The notes: generated by a model from the sequence alone, not told the origin. 64,000 nucleotides of DNA from Bacteroidales bacterium (GCA_016707785.1 JADJGZ010000029.1:24633-88632), one strand, 5' to 3'; counted from the first letter of the stretch, positions 28,290 through 38,279 are shown. Translations and numbers: made by a program.

Positions 28290-28655
28290 GTAAGAGTTTT
28301 AAACACAATAGACACAATAGTTCACAAGGGGTGTTCTTGTGCCTATTGTGGTTCAAAAATTGTGCCAGAGCTTAAACGGTAGCTTATAGTTCACAATAGA
28401 AAGGCACAATAGGCAATACATGGAAATCCCTATTGTGTTCTATGTGCCTATTGTGGTTCAAAAAAATTGTAGTATGCACATGAGCTTTAAACACAATAGA
28501 CACAATAGTTCACAATAGAAAGGCACAATAGGCAATACATGGAAATCCCTATTGTGTTCTATGTGCCTATTGTGGTTCAAAAAATTGTAGTATGCACATG
28601 AGCTTTAAACACAATAGCAATAGTTCACAATAGAAAGGCACAATAGCTATTGTCC
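28290..28655. repeat. 118-bp tandem array of palindromic CACAATAGG/CCTATTGTG units
   Basis: One near-perfect unit (28482-28599) is preceded by a nearly full copy (about 28381-28481) and a degenerate copy (28295-28370), and followed by a partial one (28600-28650). Each unit begins with GAGCTTTAAACACAATAG and contains CACAATAGG facing CCTATTGTG twice, so it can fold into a long imperfect hairpin. There are no CRISPR-like unique spacers. The surrounding 723-base gap (28199-28921) holds no gene. Confidence 0.8.
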
Positions 28656-28921
28656 TGATTTCTGATGGTCTGTTAGTCGACAATCCATATTCAAGAGCAT
28701 TTTGATTAACGATTGAAGATCAACGAATTTGGAATTGAGAAGTAAGACACTAATAAGGGAATAAGGTTTAAATCCTTAAATAACCCTTTGTTACTAAGGT
28801 TTGTTAAAGAATAAGGTTGGTTTTTGGATTCATAGCAATCTGTTTCCATTAGGAAGAAATTGCATCCACACTAATCGTCAAAAGGGCTGTGAAAAATTGA
28901 GGAAAAGGAATCTTAACTTTT

Positions 28922-30255
28922 TCAGAATTCAAATTTCATACCGGAGCGGAATCCCAGGGAGAATGAATCAGTAGATGATCCTTCTTTCAACAGGACTGGT
29001 TTCAGATAGATTCTGGAAGTAGGGGCAAATGAAATACTGAGACGATCCATGATTTTGTAATTGAAATCAAGGCTGGCCATGATATTGATATTGACACCAT
29101 TATAATCCGGTATTTCCAGATCTATTTTATTGACCTGTGAATTGTTATGCTGGTTAATGGTTTTGATGGTGGTTTCACGTAAACTGGCATCATCTAACTT
29201 GAAAGCAATTCCAGCCCCTGTGTTGACCCAAGTGGTCATCTTGCCTACACTGAATAATCTTTTGCCTAATCCAAGGTCATAGGTGAGGTATTGATGCCTT
29301 TCAGTACCTTCCAGTTCAGTAGCACCGGTTGTTTCCATAATTGCAGTAGAGTCAGAAGGTTGACCGGGATTAGGAACAGTAATCGGTATAAATTGTGTGT
29401 AATTTACATCATAAACCCTGTGTTCAGTATTATAGGCCATTCCAAGGCTGGATTGAATGCGGGTCTTTTCATTCCCCAGGCTGGCCATGAGTCCGAAATT
29501 ATGAAACATGGAAGTTCCATTGCCATTTTCAAGCGATTCAGGTAAATAATTGGCTGCCAGGGTAAAATTTTTGCCCTTTTTTTCATCATTCTCAAAAGGC
29601 TCCGGAATTGGATAGCTATTACTGTTATTAGGCTGAACCGCCATCAATGAATGATGTAATTTCTGGTTCTTTTCATATAATGGAGCATACCTGTTTCTTT
29701 CCGAAAGGTGGATTTTTGTCCGGCTTTGCAATAACTTCATGAATCCTGTTCTCTGAACTGGTTCAGATGATTCAACACTTGCAAATACTGCCGGAGAGCT
29801 GTTATGTGAGAAACGATCTCCCTCGCTCATCTGACTGACCGGAATCTGAGTATTTATGTCCGATACCTTTTGAGTCTCCGACGATTGGCTCAAAGTCACT
29901 TTATCATTTGTTGTGACCTTTTCTTTTATCGTTCCTGAAACAATGGCATTCTGAGAATTGGAGAAAGGGTTTTCAGGTTGATAGAAAAGCAGGAAAGCAA
30001 TGAGCAAAGAGGCTGCGGCAGTAAGTGAATAAGTTGCAATCCTTATGCGGTGGCACGTTGCATTCTTCTGAGCAGAAGTGCCCAGGAATTATTATCAGGG
30101 GAATGGACAGGCAGATGAGCCAGTTTTTTCTCGTAGTTTTCCTGAACTTCAAGCTCCCCCAACGAAGAAGAAATCCCATTCCACAGGCTGTCATCCGGCT
30201 TATGCACCGGTAATCGGCCTGATAGTGGGGTGGATATGTTTCTTCTTTCTTTCAT
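28922..30255 (-). CDS. Anti-sigma-like / outer membrane beta-barrel protein (frameshifted)
   Basis: The N-terminal frame (MKERRNISTPLSG at 30255) reads a short cytoplasmic segment with two PVHKPDDSLWNGI/PVHSPDNNSWALL-type repeats and stops after QRATA at 30043. The next frame continues through a membrane helix (YSLTAAASLLIAFLLFY), a long Ser/Thr-rich linker and a C-terminal beta-barrel ending GFRSGMKFEF at 28922. One missing base near 30050 would join them into about 445 residues. In Bacteroidota such proteins, encoded next to ECF sigma factors, join a cytoplasmic anti-sigma-like part to an outer-membrane-barrel-like domain. The pairing with the sigma gene upstream supports this. Confidence 0.7.
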
Positions 30256-30543
30256 TGCTCTTGTTTAGTGCTGTGTGCTGTGTGCCGAGTGCCGGGTGCC
30301 GAGTGCTGGGTGCTGGGTGCTGAGTGCTGAGTGTTAGGGAGTTGGAGAACTGGTGAGCTGGTGAGTTGGTGAGTTGGTGAGCTGGTGAGCTGGTGAGTTG
30401 GTGAGCCGAAAATCCAAGTCCCAAGTCCCATCCGCAAGTTTGCGGACCACATCCAACATCAGACATCCGCCATCCCATTAGACATTAACATCCTCCATTC
30501 CACATCCAACATCAGACATTAAACATCCGACATTCCACATTCC
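30256..30543. repeat. Microsatellite-like tandem repeats
   Basis: Bases 30270-30335 repeat GTGCTGGGTGCTGAGTGCTG-type 7-mers. Bases 30350-30405 repeat an 8-mer, GAGCTGGT/GAGTTGGT, about seven times. Bases 30445-30540 repeat ACATCCAACATCAGACAT-like words. Long frames through this stretch are artefacts of repetition. It lies between the sigma factor gene and its barrel partner. Confidence 0.75.
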
Positions 30544-31104
30544 TCAATCTACCATCGAAGCCAATCTTCTCTTTAACATATTTTTAGCATGATGAAGCTG
30601 GGATTTCGAGGTCCCTATACTAATGCCAAGCATATTGGCAGTTTCTTCATGCGTGTATCCTTCAACTTCTGTCAGTAAAAAAACCGTTCTGTATCCATCC
30701 GGAAGTGACAAAATCACTTTTTCAAGGTATTCACTGCTGAGTGTATCCGGAATCAATACTGATCCTTCTGTTTTAACCTCATCCATTTCTGCGAACTCCA
30801 TCCGGCGGTTTTTGTAAATCTGTCGGAGTGAGGTTCTGATTACTATGGTTTTTATCCAGGAACCTAAAGAGGACTCAAACCTGTATTGTTTCATGTCGCG
30901 AAAAACCTGTATGAAAGCATCCTGCAAAACATCATGGGCATCATCCCGGTTATTCATAATCCTGTAGGCAGTTGAGAACATGGCATCGCAGTACCTGTAA
31001 TACAGGTCACGCTGTGCAAGCCGATCATTCCGGATACACCTTTCTATAAGGTCCCGTTCCAATTCCGACTTGGAGCCTGTTATCAGTCTGACTACTTCTC
31101 TCAA
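30544..31104 (-). CDS. ECF-type RNA polymerase sigma factor
   Basis: This 186-residue sigma factor has region 2 (about residues 20-90: LYYRYCDAMFSTAYRIMNNR, then DAHDVLQDAFIQVFRDM) and region 4 (about 128-180: LPDGYRTVFLLTEVEGYTHE, then ETANMLGISIGTSKSQLHHA). It has no region 3, as expected for the extracytoplasmic-function class. It lies directly upstream of the barrel protein that probably controls it. TATCTTTG at 31135-31142 (minus strand) is a good -7 element. Confidence 0.93.
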   Translation of the reverse strand: MREVVRLITGSKSELERDLIERCIRNDRLAQRDLYYRYCDAMFSTAYRIMNNRDDAHDVLQDAFIQVFRDMKQYRFESSLGSWIKTIVIRTSLRQIYKNRRMEFAEMDEVKTEGSVLIPDTLSSEYLEKVILSLPDGYRTVFLLTEVEGYTHEETANMLGISIGTSKSQLHHAKNMLKRRLASMVD

Positions 31105-31134
31105 GGGTAGTTATGCTTAACTTGTTATCATTTA

Positions 31135-31142
31135 CAAAGATA
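31135..31142 (-). promoter_or_regulatory. Promoter -7 element of the ECF sigma gene
   Basis: TATCTTTG on the minus strand, 31 bases upstream of the ATG at 31104. No clear -33 TTG was found. Confidence 0.4.
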
Positions 31143-31289
31143 ACGTTAAGTGATAATTTTAAGTATGAACTTTCCAGAATCATTACCTCGTTCTTTATCT
31201 CTGGCTGTTTAATGGGTAAAATGAATGTCATTGGGTTGCATCGGACTGAATATTTTTCTACGAAATATCATCATAGAACTCTTCTTAAG

Positions 31290-32532
31290 CTAATTTTCCA
31301 AAGCCGGATTCATTACTGTCCCGATAAACAGAATGCTTCCTGTTTGTTTTTCATGAATGAAGAACACAAAAGGTTTATCAGCTTTGAATTCCATTTCCGG
31401 GGGACCTACACTGGTGGTCTCCATCCCGATGGAAGTTACGGCTGCAGCTTCTGTACCTTCTTCATTGGTTTCAATGAATGTTTTGTGCTTTACCTCTGAT
31501 ATAAAGATTCCACCATTCGAATTGATTCTTGTAAAATCAGCCAGGTCAGGAATGAAAGCATCAGTCATACCCATTTCCATCATGGCAGGCTTCATTTTCT
31601 TCTCCTCATAGGCAAATTTGAATTTGGGAAGGGTCAGGGTCACCTCATCGCTGCTGAATTGACGGTACCAGTTGGTCCAGTTTTCCTGCGAAAGCTGGGA
31701 AATGATATCATTTATTCCTTTCCCGGTTTCGGGTAGCATCACCACCATATTATAGTTTCCCTGGTTATACGGCAGCTCAATGGCTGAGAACATTTCGTTT
31801 TTATAGACAGGGAAAGTAGCTTTTTGCTTCATGAAAGAAGTGGTAATATGAGTGCCATCTTCAAACCTGAAAAGGTTATCATGAGTATTACTCTTTTCGA
31901 AGGTGTATTTCCATTGTCCTTTGAAATAAACTGCATTGATAAGGTACATTACCATATCATCAGAAATGCTGTTTACAATGGTGGGGATCAGGGCGTTGGT
32001 TTTGTCGGAAACCCATTGATTAATGATATCCACCGATCCGGCATCATTGAAATCCAGCGCTTTTACCTCAGCCTGAAAATAATCCTGGTTGGTTTTCAGG
32101 AATTCCTGTTCAACACTGAAGGTATTTCGGTACCAGATGGAATTGGCTATGGAGAGTTTCACTTTAGGATCAAGCTTCGAGAAAGTTTCCAGGATGTATT
32201 GATAGGATTCATTCACTTCCTGATCTGTCATTCCACTCATTCCAAATGTCTGTGTCATTTGCTCAAGGGTCTGGCTGGCCGGAACCGTTACTTGCCATTC
32301 CGAAAGCCATGCTGACACTCAAAGGCGAGACCATGAAGTTCTTATCGGTGCCTGAAAGAGAATAAGCTTTTTTAAAGAATTCAAAACCAAACCCATTGGT
32401 CCGCTGAACTACTGCCTGCTGCTTTTCAGTTAATGGAACCGGTTTTATTTCCGCTGATGTGGTGGTTTCTTTCCGACATGAAACCAGGAGTACGACAGAG
32501 CAGAGGAGAAGTAAGCTGAAATACTTTTTCAT
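31290..32532 (-). CDS. Serpin-family protease inhibitor, lipoprotein (frameshifted)
   Basis: The N-terminal frame starts at 32532 with a lipoprotein signal (lipobox LLVSC) and reaches FMVSPLSVSMAFGMASNG, a hallmark serpin block. The rest (TLEQMTQTFGMSGMTDQEVN onward) is in another frame. Removing one C near 32285 gives NGSASQTLEQM and a normal serpin of about 413 residues. The hinge EEGTEAAAVTSIG before the reactive loop is of the inhibitory type, and the end ADKPFVFFIHEKQTGSILFI is canonical. The lipobox suggests it is anchored in the envelope, perhaps guarding against external proteases. The target protease is unknown. Confidence 0.87.
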
Positions 32533-32864
32533 TGTATTTAGTTTCTGGTAATCAGCTCAAAGGGTATAAAAGCTGAAAATTGGTTGTATGGGAAGATTAA
32601 TGACAATAATGAATTCTGTCCGCCTCAGGCGGATGGATTCTTTTTTTCGTTACCAGCCTGAATGACCGGGTAAAATGGCGATTATGTCGAAAAAGCTTTT
32701 CCATCATCATAAATTTTAGGAAATTTGAAAATCTGTGAATTGATAATCAAAAAGAGTATCTATACCGATAAATTTAGATATTTGTGAAAACTAATACAAT
32801 GGGAATTCAAAGAGGAAATAGTTGTATAATTCAGTAACATTTACACTCATTAACAAACATAATC
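32533..32864. other. Divergent promoter region with palindrome
   Basis: This region lies between the serpin gene (minus) and the sortilin-like gene (plus). It contains the palindrome TCCGCCTCAGGCGGA at about 32619-32633, followed by a T-rich run, which looks like a terminator or a dispersed palindrome. The rest is A+T-rich and should hold both promoters. Confidence 0.4.
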
Positions 32865-35800
32865 ATGAAGAAATCTAGTTGGTTAACGGCTTCAATTGCC
32901 TTTATGATACTGGCTGCAGGCTTGCTGGTATTCCAGCAACAACCGGTATTTGCCCAGACTAAAAGCCAGTCTGCTAAAAAGGAGAAGAAGCAGGATAAGA
33001 AGGATGCAAAAAAAGAAGATGCCAAGTCGGATACCCTGAAATCAACTACTTTCGGTGGGCTGAAATGGCGTAGCATAGGCCCGGCATTCGCATCGGGACG
33101 TATTGCTGATTTTGCCATTAATCCCAAAAATAAAAGCGAATGGTTCGTAGCTGTTGCTTCAGGCCATGTGTGGAAAACAACCAATAACGGCACCACTTTC
33201 GATCCTGTATTCGACAATTACGGAGCCTATTCCATGGCTTGTGTTACCTACGATCCCAATAATACCAATGTTGTTTGGGTAGGAACCGGCGAAAATAACC
33301 ATCAGCGTGCCCTGGGTTATGGAAATGGTGTATATAAAAGTACCGATGGCGGGAAAAGCTTTACAAATATGGGGCTGAAAGAATCAAGGCAGATAGGTGA
33401 AGTGCTGATCGATCCCCGTAACTCCGATGTGGTATTTGTAGCTGCAGAAGGTTCTGTCTGGGGACCCGGCGGTGACAGGGGTTTGTATAAATCAACCGAC
33501 GGGGGAAAGAACTGGAAAAAAGTGCTTGAAATCAGTGAAAATACGGGGGTAAATAATGTACTCCTCGATCCCCGCAATCCTGACATCATGTATGCTTCTT
33601 CCGAACAAAGGCGCAGGCATGTATTCACTAAAATTGGTGGAGGCCCTGAAACAGCCATCTATAAATCTACTAATGGTGGAGATAGTTGGGACAAGATTAC
33701 CAATGGATTGCCTTCAGTGGATATGGGCGGAATCGGACTGGCCATTTCCCCTGTTAATCCTGATATCGTATATGCAATCATTGAGGCTGCTGAAGATGGT
33801 GGAGGTTTTTACAGAACTACCGACAGGGGGGCATCCTGGCAGAAAATGAGCAGCCACACAGCACAAGGACAATACTACAACGAAATCTATTGCGACCCCA
33901 AGAATGCCGATAAGGTGTATTCGATGGAAACCGTATCGCAGGTAACCACCGATGGTGGAAAAACCTGGACGATGGTTGGCCTCAGCAAGCGTCATGTTGA
34001 TGACCATGCCCTCTGGATTGACCCTGAGAATACACAGCACTTCTTTATTGGAGGAGATGGGGGAATCTATGAAACCTACGATGGAGGGAGCAATTATATC
34101 TTCAAGTCAAACCTTCCTGTTACCCAGTTTTATCGCGTTCAGGTGGATAATTCAGAGCCTTTCTACTATGTATATGGGGGAACCCAGGACAACAACAGTA
34201 TGGGCGGGCCTTCGAGGAACATCAGCGACGATGGGGTAACCAGCGATGAATGGTTCGTTACCAATGGTGGTGATGGGTTCTGGTCACAGATTGACCCCAC
34301 AGATCCCAACATTGTGTATGCTGAATCGCAGTATGGTGGCATGGTTCGCTACGACAGGAAAAGCCAGGAAGCGATTGATATCCGTCCGGAACCACGCAAA
34401 GGCGAAAACAGCTACCAATGGAACTGGAATACCCCGCTTGTGCTGAGCAAGCATTCCAACACCCGTCTCTATTGTGCAGCAAATAAGGTGTTCAGAAGCG
34501 ATGACAGGGGAAATACCTGGAAAGTAATCAGTGATGACCTTACTGCCGGCATCGACAGGAATACATGGCCTGTGATGGGAAAATACTGGCCCAGTGATGC
34601 TGTAGCAAAAGATATATCTACTTCTCTTTTTGGAACCATTGTTTCCTTTGATGAATCGCCTAAAAATGAGAACCTGTTATATGCAGGAACCGACGACGGA
34701 CTGATCCGTGTGACAGAAGATGCCGGGCAGAACTGGTCGAAAGTATCATCGTTCCCCGGAGTACCTGAAAACACTTATGTGAGTGACCTGATGGCCTCAA
34801 GATTTGATGAAAATATTGTTTTTGCTGCCTTTGATAATATCCTGAGAGACGACTTCAAACCTTATGTATTCAAAAGTACCGATAAAGGCAAAACCTGGGT
34901 TTCAATAGCCGCTAATCTGCCGGCTAATGGAACCGTTCATAGCATTCAGCAGGATCATGTAAATCCGGATCTGCTGTTTATCGGGACTGAATTTGGTTGC
35001 TATTTCAGTAACGATGGAGGCAAAATCTGGGTTCAGTTGAAATCCGGAATGCCCGCTGTTCCTGTGAGAGATATTGCCATTCAGCAGAGAGAAAATGACC
35101 TGGTAGTGGCTACCTTCGGCAGAGGATTTTATATTCTTGATGATTATACGCCACTCAGGACTTTCAAAAAAGATATCCTTGAGAAAGAAGGTTATCTGTT
35201 CCCGGTAAAAGATGCCCTCATGTACATTCAGACCGGAGGCAAGTACGGCCAGGGTGCAACCTATTTCAAGGCAAAGAATCCTGAATTTGGAGCTGTATTC
35301 ACTTATTATGCCAAGGAAGGCCCAAAATCAATGAAGGATGTCCGTAAAGAAAAGGAAGCTGAGCTATTCAAGAAAGGCGAGCCCATCCCTCAACCGACAG
35401 AAGCTGTTCTGCAGACTGAGAAAAATGAAATTGCCCCTTATCTCACCTTCATGGTTACTGATGAACAGGGAAACAAGGTTAGAATGATAAAAAAGGCTGT
35501 TTCAGCCGGGATTAACCGGGTAAACTGGGATTTGCGTTACCAGAGCAATCATTCCGTGGAAGCTGGTGGCGACCCCGATCCTTTAAAAGATGCTGGAAGC
35601 GATGTTTTGGCTGTCCCCGGGAAATACCAGGTTAGTCTTTACCTTACGGGCAATGGTGAAACGAAGCTTATTGCAGGGCCTGAAGCGTTTAACTGTATTA
35701 CATTGAACAATACTACTCTTCCTGCAAAGGATAGGGCGGCACTTGCCGAATTCCACAAAAAGGTTGCAGAGGTAACAAGGGTCATGCAAGGTACCGAATC

Positions 35801-36203
35801 TTATGCCGAAGGTTTGCTGAAGCGATCAGCTAATATCGTGCAGGCATTAAATACCTCACCACTTGCCACTCCTGAGCTTATCGCCAAAGCTACCGATGTT
35901 AGCATGCAGCTTGATTCTCTTCTCAATAAGAAATTCAACAGGAAATCCATTCGCCCCAGCGACGAAGAAAATCCTCCTGCACCGGTACCACTTAATAACC
36001 GGTTGGGTAAAATCTCCTGGACTACCTGGGTTTCTACCAGCGAACCTACACAGGGACAAAAAGATGCCCTTTCTATACTGATGGAAGAGTTCCCACCGGT
36101 TTATCAGTTAGTGAAACAAATCGGCGAAGTGACGCTGAGAGACTGGGGGGGGGGAGCGGTCCCCGGACGTTTGCCTGAGAGAAATTCTGATCTTTTAGAA
36201 TGA
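32865..36203 (+). CDS. Secreted sortilin/VPS10-like BNR beta-propeller protein
   Basis: This 1112-residue protein has a signal peptide (residues 1-31, ending PVFAQ) and a Lys-rich linker. A large beta-propeller region contains repeated S/T-x-D-x-G-x-x-W/F Asp-box motifs (KSTDGGKSFTNMG, KSTDGGKNWKKVL, KSTNGGDSWDKI, RTTDRGASWQKM and more). A C-terminal domain with VRMIKKAVSAGINRVNWDLR is typical of this family. Databases often call it glycosyl hydrolase, but no hydrolase active site is evident, so that name is not supported here. The last 20 residues follow a nine-G run near 36146 and may be misread. Confidence 0.85.
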   Translation: MKKSSWLTASIAFMILAAGLLVFQQQPVFAQTKSQSAKKEKKQDKKDAKKEDAKSDTLKSTTFGGLKWRSIGPAFASGRIADFAINPKNKSEWFVAVASGHVWKTTNNGTTFDPVFDNYGAYSMACVTYDPNNTNVVWVGTGENNHQRALGYGNGVYKSTDGGKSFTNMGLKESRQIGEVLIDPRNSDVVFVAAEGSVWGPGGDRGLYKSTDGGKNWKKVLEISENTGVNNVLLDPRNPDIMYASSEQRRRHVFTKIGGGPETAIYKSTNGGDSWDKITNGLPSVDMGGIGLAISPVNPDIVYAIIEAAEDGGGFYRTTDRGASWQKMSSHTAQGQYYNEIYCDPKNADKVYSMETVSQVTTDGGKTWTMVGLSKRHVDDHALWIDPENTQHFFIGGDGGIYETYDGGSNYIFKSNLPVTQFYRVQVDNSEPFYYVYGGTQDNNSMGGPSRNISDDGVTSDEWFVTNGGDGFWSQIDPTDPNIVYAESQYGGMVRYDRKSQEAIDIRPEPRKGENSYQWNWNTPLVLSKHSNTRLYCAANKVFRSDDRGNTWKVISDDLTAGIDRNTWPVMGKYWPSDAVAKDISTSLFGTIVSFDESPKNENLLYAGTDDGLIRVTEDAGQNWSKVSSFPGVPENTYVSDLMASRFDENIVFAAFDNILRDDFKPYVFKSTDKGKTWVSIAANLPANGTVHSIQQDHVNPDLLFIGTEFGCYFSNDGGKIWVQLKSGMPAVPVRDIAIQQRENDLVVATFGRGFYILDDYTPLRTFKKDILEKEGYLFPVKDALMYIQTGGKYGQGATYFKAKNPEFGAVFTYYAKEGPKSMKDVRKEKEAELFKKGEPIPQPTEAVLQTEKNEIAPYLTFMVTDEQGNKVRMIKKAVSAGINRVNWDLRYQSNHSVEAGGDPDPLKDAGSDVLAVPGKYQVSLYLTGNGETKLIAGPEAFNCITLNNTTLPAKDRAALAEFHKKVAEVTRVMQGTESYAEGLLKRSANIVQALNTSPLATPELIAKATDVSMQLDSLLNKKFNRKSIRPSDEENPPAPVPLNNRLGKISWTTWVSTSEPTQGQKDALSILMEEFPPVYQLVKQIGEVTLRDWGGGAVPGRLPERNSDLLE

Positions 36204-36532
36204 ATTTACCCGGACTGTGGGAGCCCCAGGTTTCAACCCCCCCTGGACTGGGGATGGTTGCCATGGCCTTAGGCCGACTTGGAATTGTCGCAGGAGACCA
36301 TCATGCGAAACAAGAACTAACAGCGTTGGTTCTGACTCGACAGAACTAAAACCATAATGAAATCAGTATTAGGCTGGTGTACACCTTGAAACCCCGGCCT
36401 TTGCTGGGGACAGAAAACCATGGCCTTAGGCCTGATTATGATCAGGAAAGAATAACTTATCTCAGGCTGGGGTCAAATTGAAATGAATTCTTCCATGTTT
36501 GCAAGGGGGGCGAAAATTACATGAAGGCTGCC
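36204..36532. repeat. Pair of hairpin repeats with CCATGGCCTTAGGCC core
   Basis: Two related elements, 36232-36277 and 36386-36434, each have a C-rich/G-rich hairpin (CCCC..TGGACTGGGG; CCCCGGCC..GCTGGGG) followed by CCATGGCCTTAGGCC. They face the same way and are about 155 bases apart. They lie between convergent genes and could serve as transcription ends or be a REP-like dispersed family. No gene was seen. Confidence 0.6.
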
Positions 36533-36560
36533 TCATTCGCTTAATAGGCAGAAAGAATGA

Positions 36561-38090
36561 TTATAGATTCCTGATTGTACAATAAGGTAAATTCCGGGGG
36601 AACGGGATGTCTAGTTGGGTTGGAACCCTGCCATCGACCTTTGAGGTATATACTAATTTACCTGAAGCATCCATAATCTGCAGCTGCAGGGATTCCTTAT
36701 CCCAGCGTGGCTCGATGGTGAATTGTCCCTGGCTTGGGTTTGGATAGATACGAGCAATGGTACGCTGATTGTCGCCAACTCCGGTGGTATTGATCACCTG
36801 GGTCTGTTTAACAAGCGACCAGTTGCCTTCTCCACATGTATTGCTTGCCTTGACGCGGATTTCTGCATTTCCAAGGTAGGCATTGTTCCAGGTTACAGTA
36901 CCAGTGGTACCATTGCCTGATATGGTGCCTGCATCGGCAGGTGTGATTTCCCACTGGTAGGATTCTGCTTCATTGGCTCCGGTTGTCAGGTATGAACTCT
37001 GACTTACTGAAGAAAGGTCAACCATATCAGGTCCTGTAGGCTGCGCTGCTTGTGCAGGTGCATTGCTTACCGAGATGGAAACCGATTGTCCTGAGCCATT
37101 TCCGCATGAATTTGAAGGTACAACTTCCAAAGTTCCATTTGAATTGCCAATTGAAACTGTAATTGAGTTTGTCCCTTGACCTGAAGTGATGGTAGTTCCG
37201 GCAGGAACAATCCAGTTATAAGCCACACCAGCTACATTGGCAACAGAGTAGGTTTGTGTTGAACCCTGACAGGGGTCAGTAAGTCCTGAAATGGCTGAAG
37301 GCTGTGCCGGTGCTGCATTTACTGTAACCGCCAGGTTGCTGGCAGCTCCGTTTCCTGCTGTATTGGAACCATAAACGCTTACATTACCCGAAACTGAAGA
37401 AGCACCAAAATTCACTGATATGCTTGTAGTTCCCTGACCGGAAACAATGGAAGCTCCGGTTGGTACTGACCACACATAATTGCTTGCACCTGAAATAGCT
37501 CCAACTGAATAGGTAAAGTTATTATTCTTACAAACGCTTGCAGGGCCTGAAATTGGGCCGGCTGCTGCGGGTGGTGCAGCAACTGCTTCATTTACTGCCA
37601 GGGTGCTTAAACGCACCGGTCCTGGTTTCCCTTTTGCAAAGGCTCCATAGAACGTAACTTGTCCGGTTCCGGCCACTGGGGCGGTCCAGTTGAATGTCCA
37701 GGAACTATTGCTTGTATTTGCACTGGTATGGGTGACATACTTGTTGCTTCCAACCAGTTGGCTGTTTGTGCCAGCTGCAAGGGTTCCAAGCAAAGTGCCG
37801 GCAGCATTCTGAGGGGATACCTCAAAACCAAACTTTCCGGTTCCTGTAAGCTGGTTGGAGGCTGTAATCTGGTAGGTTTGACCAGGAGTATATCCTCCCG
37901 CAGGAATATTTGAGGTAATCCAGCCGGCAACAGTTGTAGGGGTGCCACCGTGACATTCAGTGCAATTACTGCCATCACCTGGTGAACCGGTCTTGGCAGC
38001 AGGTGCCCCGGTGGGGTAAAAAGCTACAAAAGAACTCAGCAATACGATGGATGCTAAACTGATAAAAAGGGGTAAACGTTTTGTCTTCAT
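36561..38090 (-). CDS. CxxCH/PKD-like surface protein with broken type IX sorting domain
   Basis: This 509-residue protein has a signal peptide, a CxxCH segment (SPGDGSNCTECHGG) in a choice-of-anchor V/reelin-like domain (about residues 30-170), PKD-like Ig-type repeats (about 178-345), and a C-terminal domain beginning IYPNPSQGQF typical of type IX secretion. The frame ends early with PYCTIRNL. If the CCCCC at about 36596-36600 had four C, it would continue GIYLIVQSGIYNHSFCLLSE and stop at 36533, a normal sorting-domain end. The protein is probably exported and surface-attached. It is a paralogue of 38417-40384. Confidence 0.85.
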   Translation of the reverse strand: MKTKRLPLFISLASIVLLSSFVAFYPTGAPAAKTGSPGDGSNCTECHGGTPTTVAGWITSNIPAGGYTPGQTYQITASNQLTGTGKFGFEVSPQNAAGTLLGTLAAGTNSQLVGSNKYVTHTSANTSNSSWTFNWTAPVAGTGQVTFYGAFAKGKPGPVRLSTLAVNEAVAAPPAAAGPISGPASVCKNNNFTYSVGAISGASNYVWSVPTGASIVSGQGTTSISVNFGASSVSGNVSVYGSNTAGNGAASNLAVTVNAAPAQPSAISGLTDPCQGSTQTYSVANVAGVAYNWIVPAGTTITSGQGTNSITVSIGNSNGTLEVVPSNSCGNGSGQSVSISVSNAPAQAAQPTGPDMVDLSSVSQSSYLTTGANEAESYQWEITPADAGTISGNGTTGTVTWNNAYLGNAEIRVKASNTCGEGNWSLVKQTQVINTTGVGDNQRTIARIYPNPSQGQFTIEPRWDKESLQLQIMDASGKLVYTSKVDGRVPTQLDIPFPRNLPYCTIRNL

Positions 38091-38133
38091 AGAAATGGGT
38101 TTTGGTAATATAAGCTAAAGTTTATCTTATTTT

Positions 38134-38141
38134 CAAAAATA
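38134..38141 (-). promoter_or_regulatory. Promoter -7 element, first CxxCH/PKD-like gene
   Basis: TATTTTTG on the minus strand, 44 bases upstream of the ATG at 38090. The same octamer lies 45 bases upstream of the paralogue's ATG, so the two genes may be co-regulated. Confidence 0.42.
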
Positions 38142-38230
38142 GCTGCCATTTTAAACATCACCATACCTTTTTTGTTCAACGGGATTAAAAAGAAGATGAA
38201 CGGGAATATTTACTGATAAATCGGATTGTA

Positions 38231-38279
38231 AAAAAGAAAAAGGTGCTACACTGGGATTTTATGCCCAATGACGCACCTT
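38231..38279 (-). terminator. Rho-independent-type terminator after the second CxxCH/PKD-like gene
   Basis: On the minus strand AAGGTGC pairs with GCACCTT around an inner TGGG/CCCA stem, and the hairpin is followed by TTTTTCTTTTTT. It lies 30 bases after the restored stop at 38309 of the minus-strand gene upstream. Confidence 0.6.

Noticed and set aside
28290..28655. CRISPR array
   Set aside because: Units are long, directly adjacent and palindromic, with no unique spacers of constant length and no cas genes nearby.
30200..30478. Two minus-strand frames of 92 and 66 codons with QLTSSPAHQL-type repeats
   Set aside because: They are translations of the microsatellite and have no coding character.
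32865..36203. Glycosyl hydrolase
   Set aside because: A common database name for this family, but only Asp-box propeller repeats and no hydrolase catalytic residues are visible.
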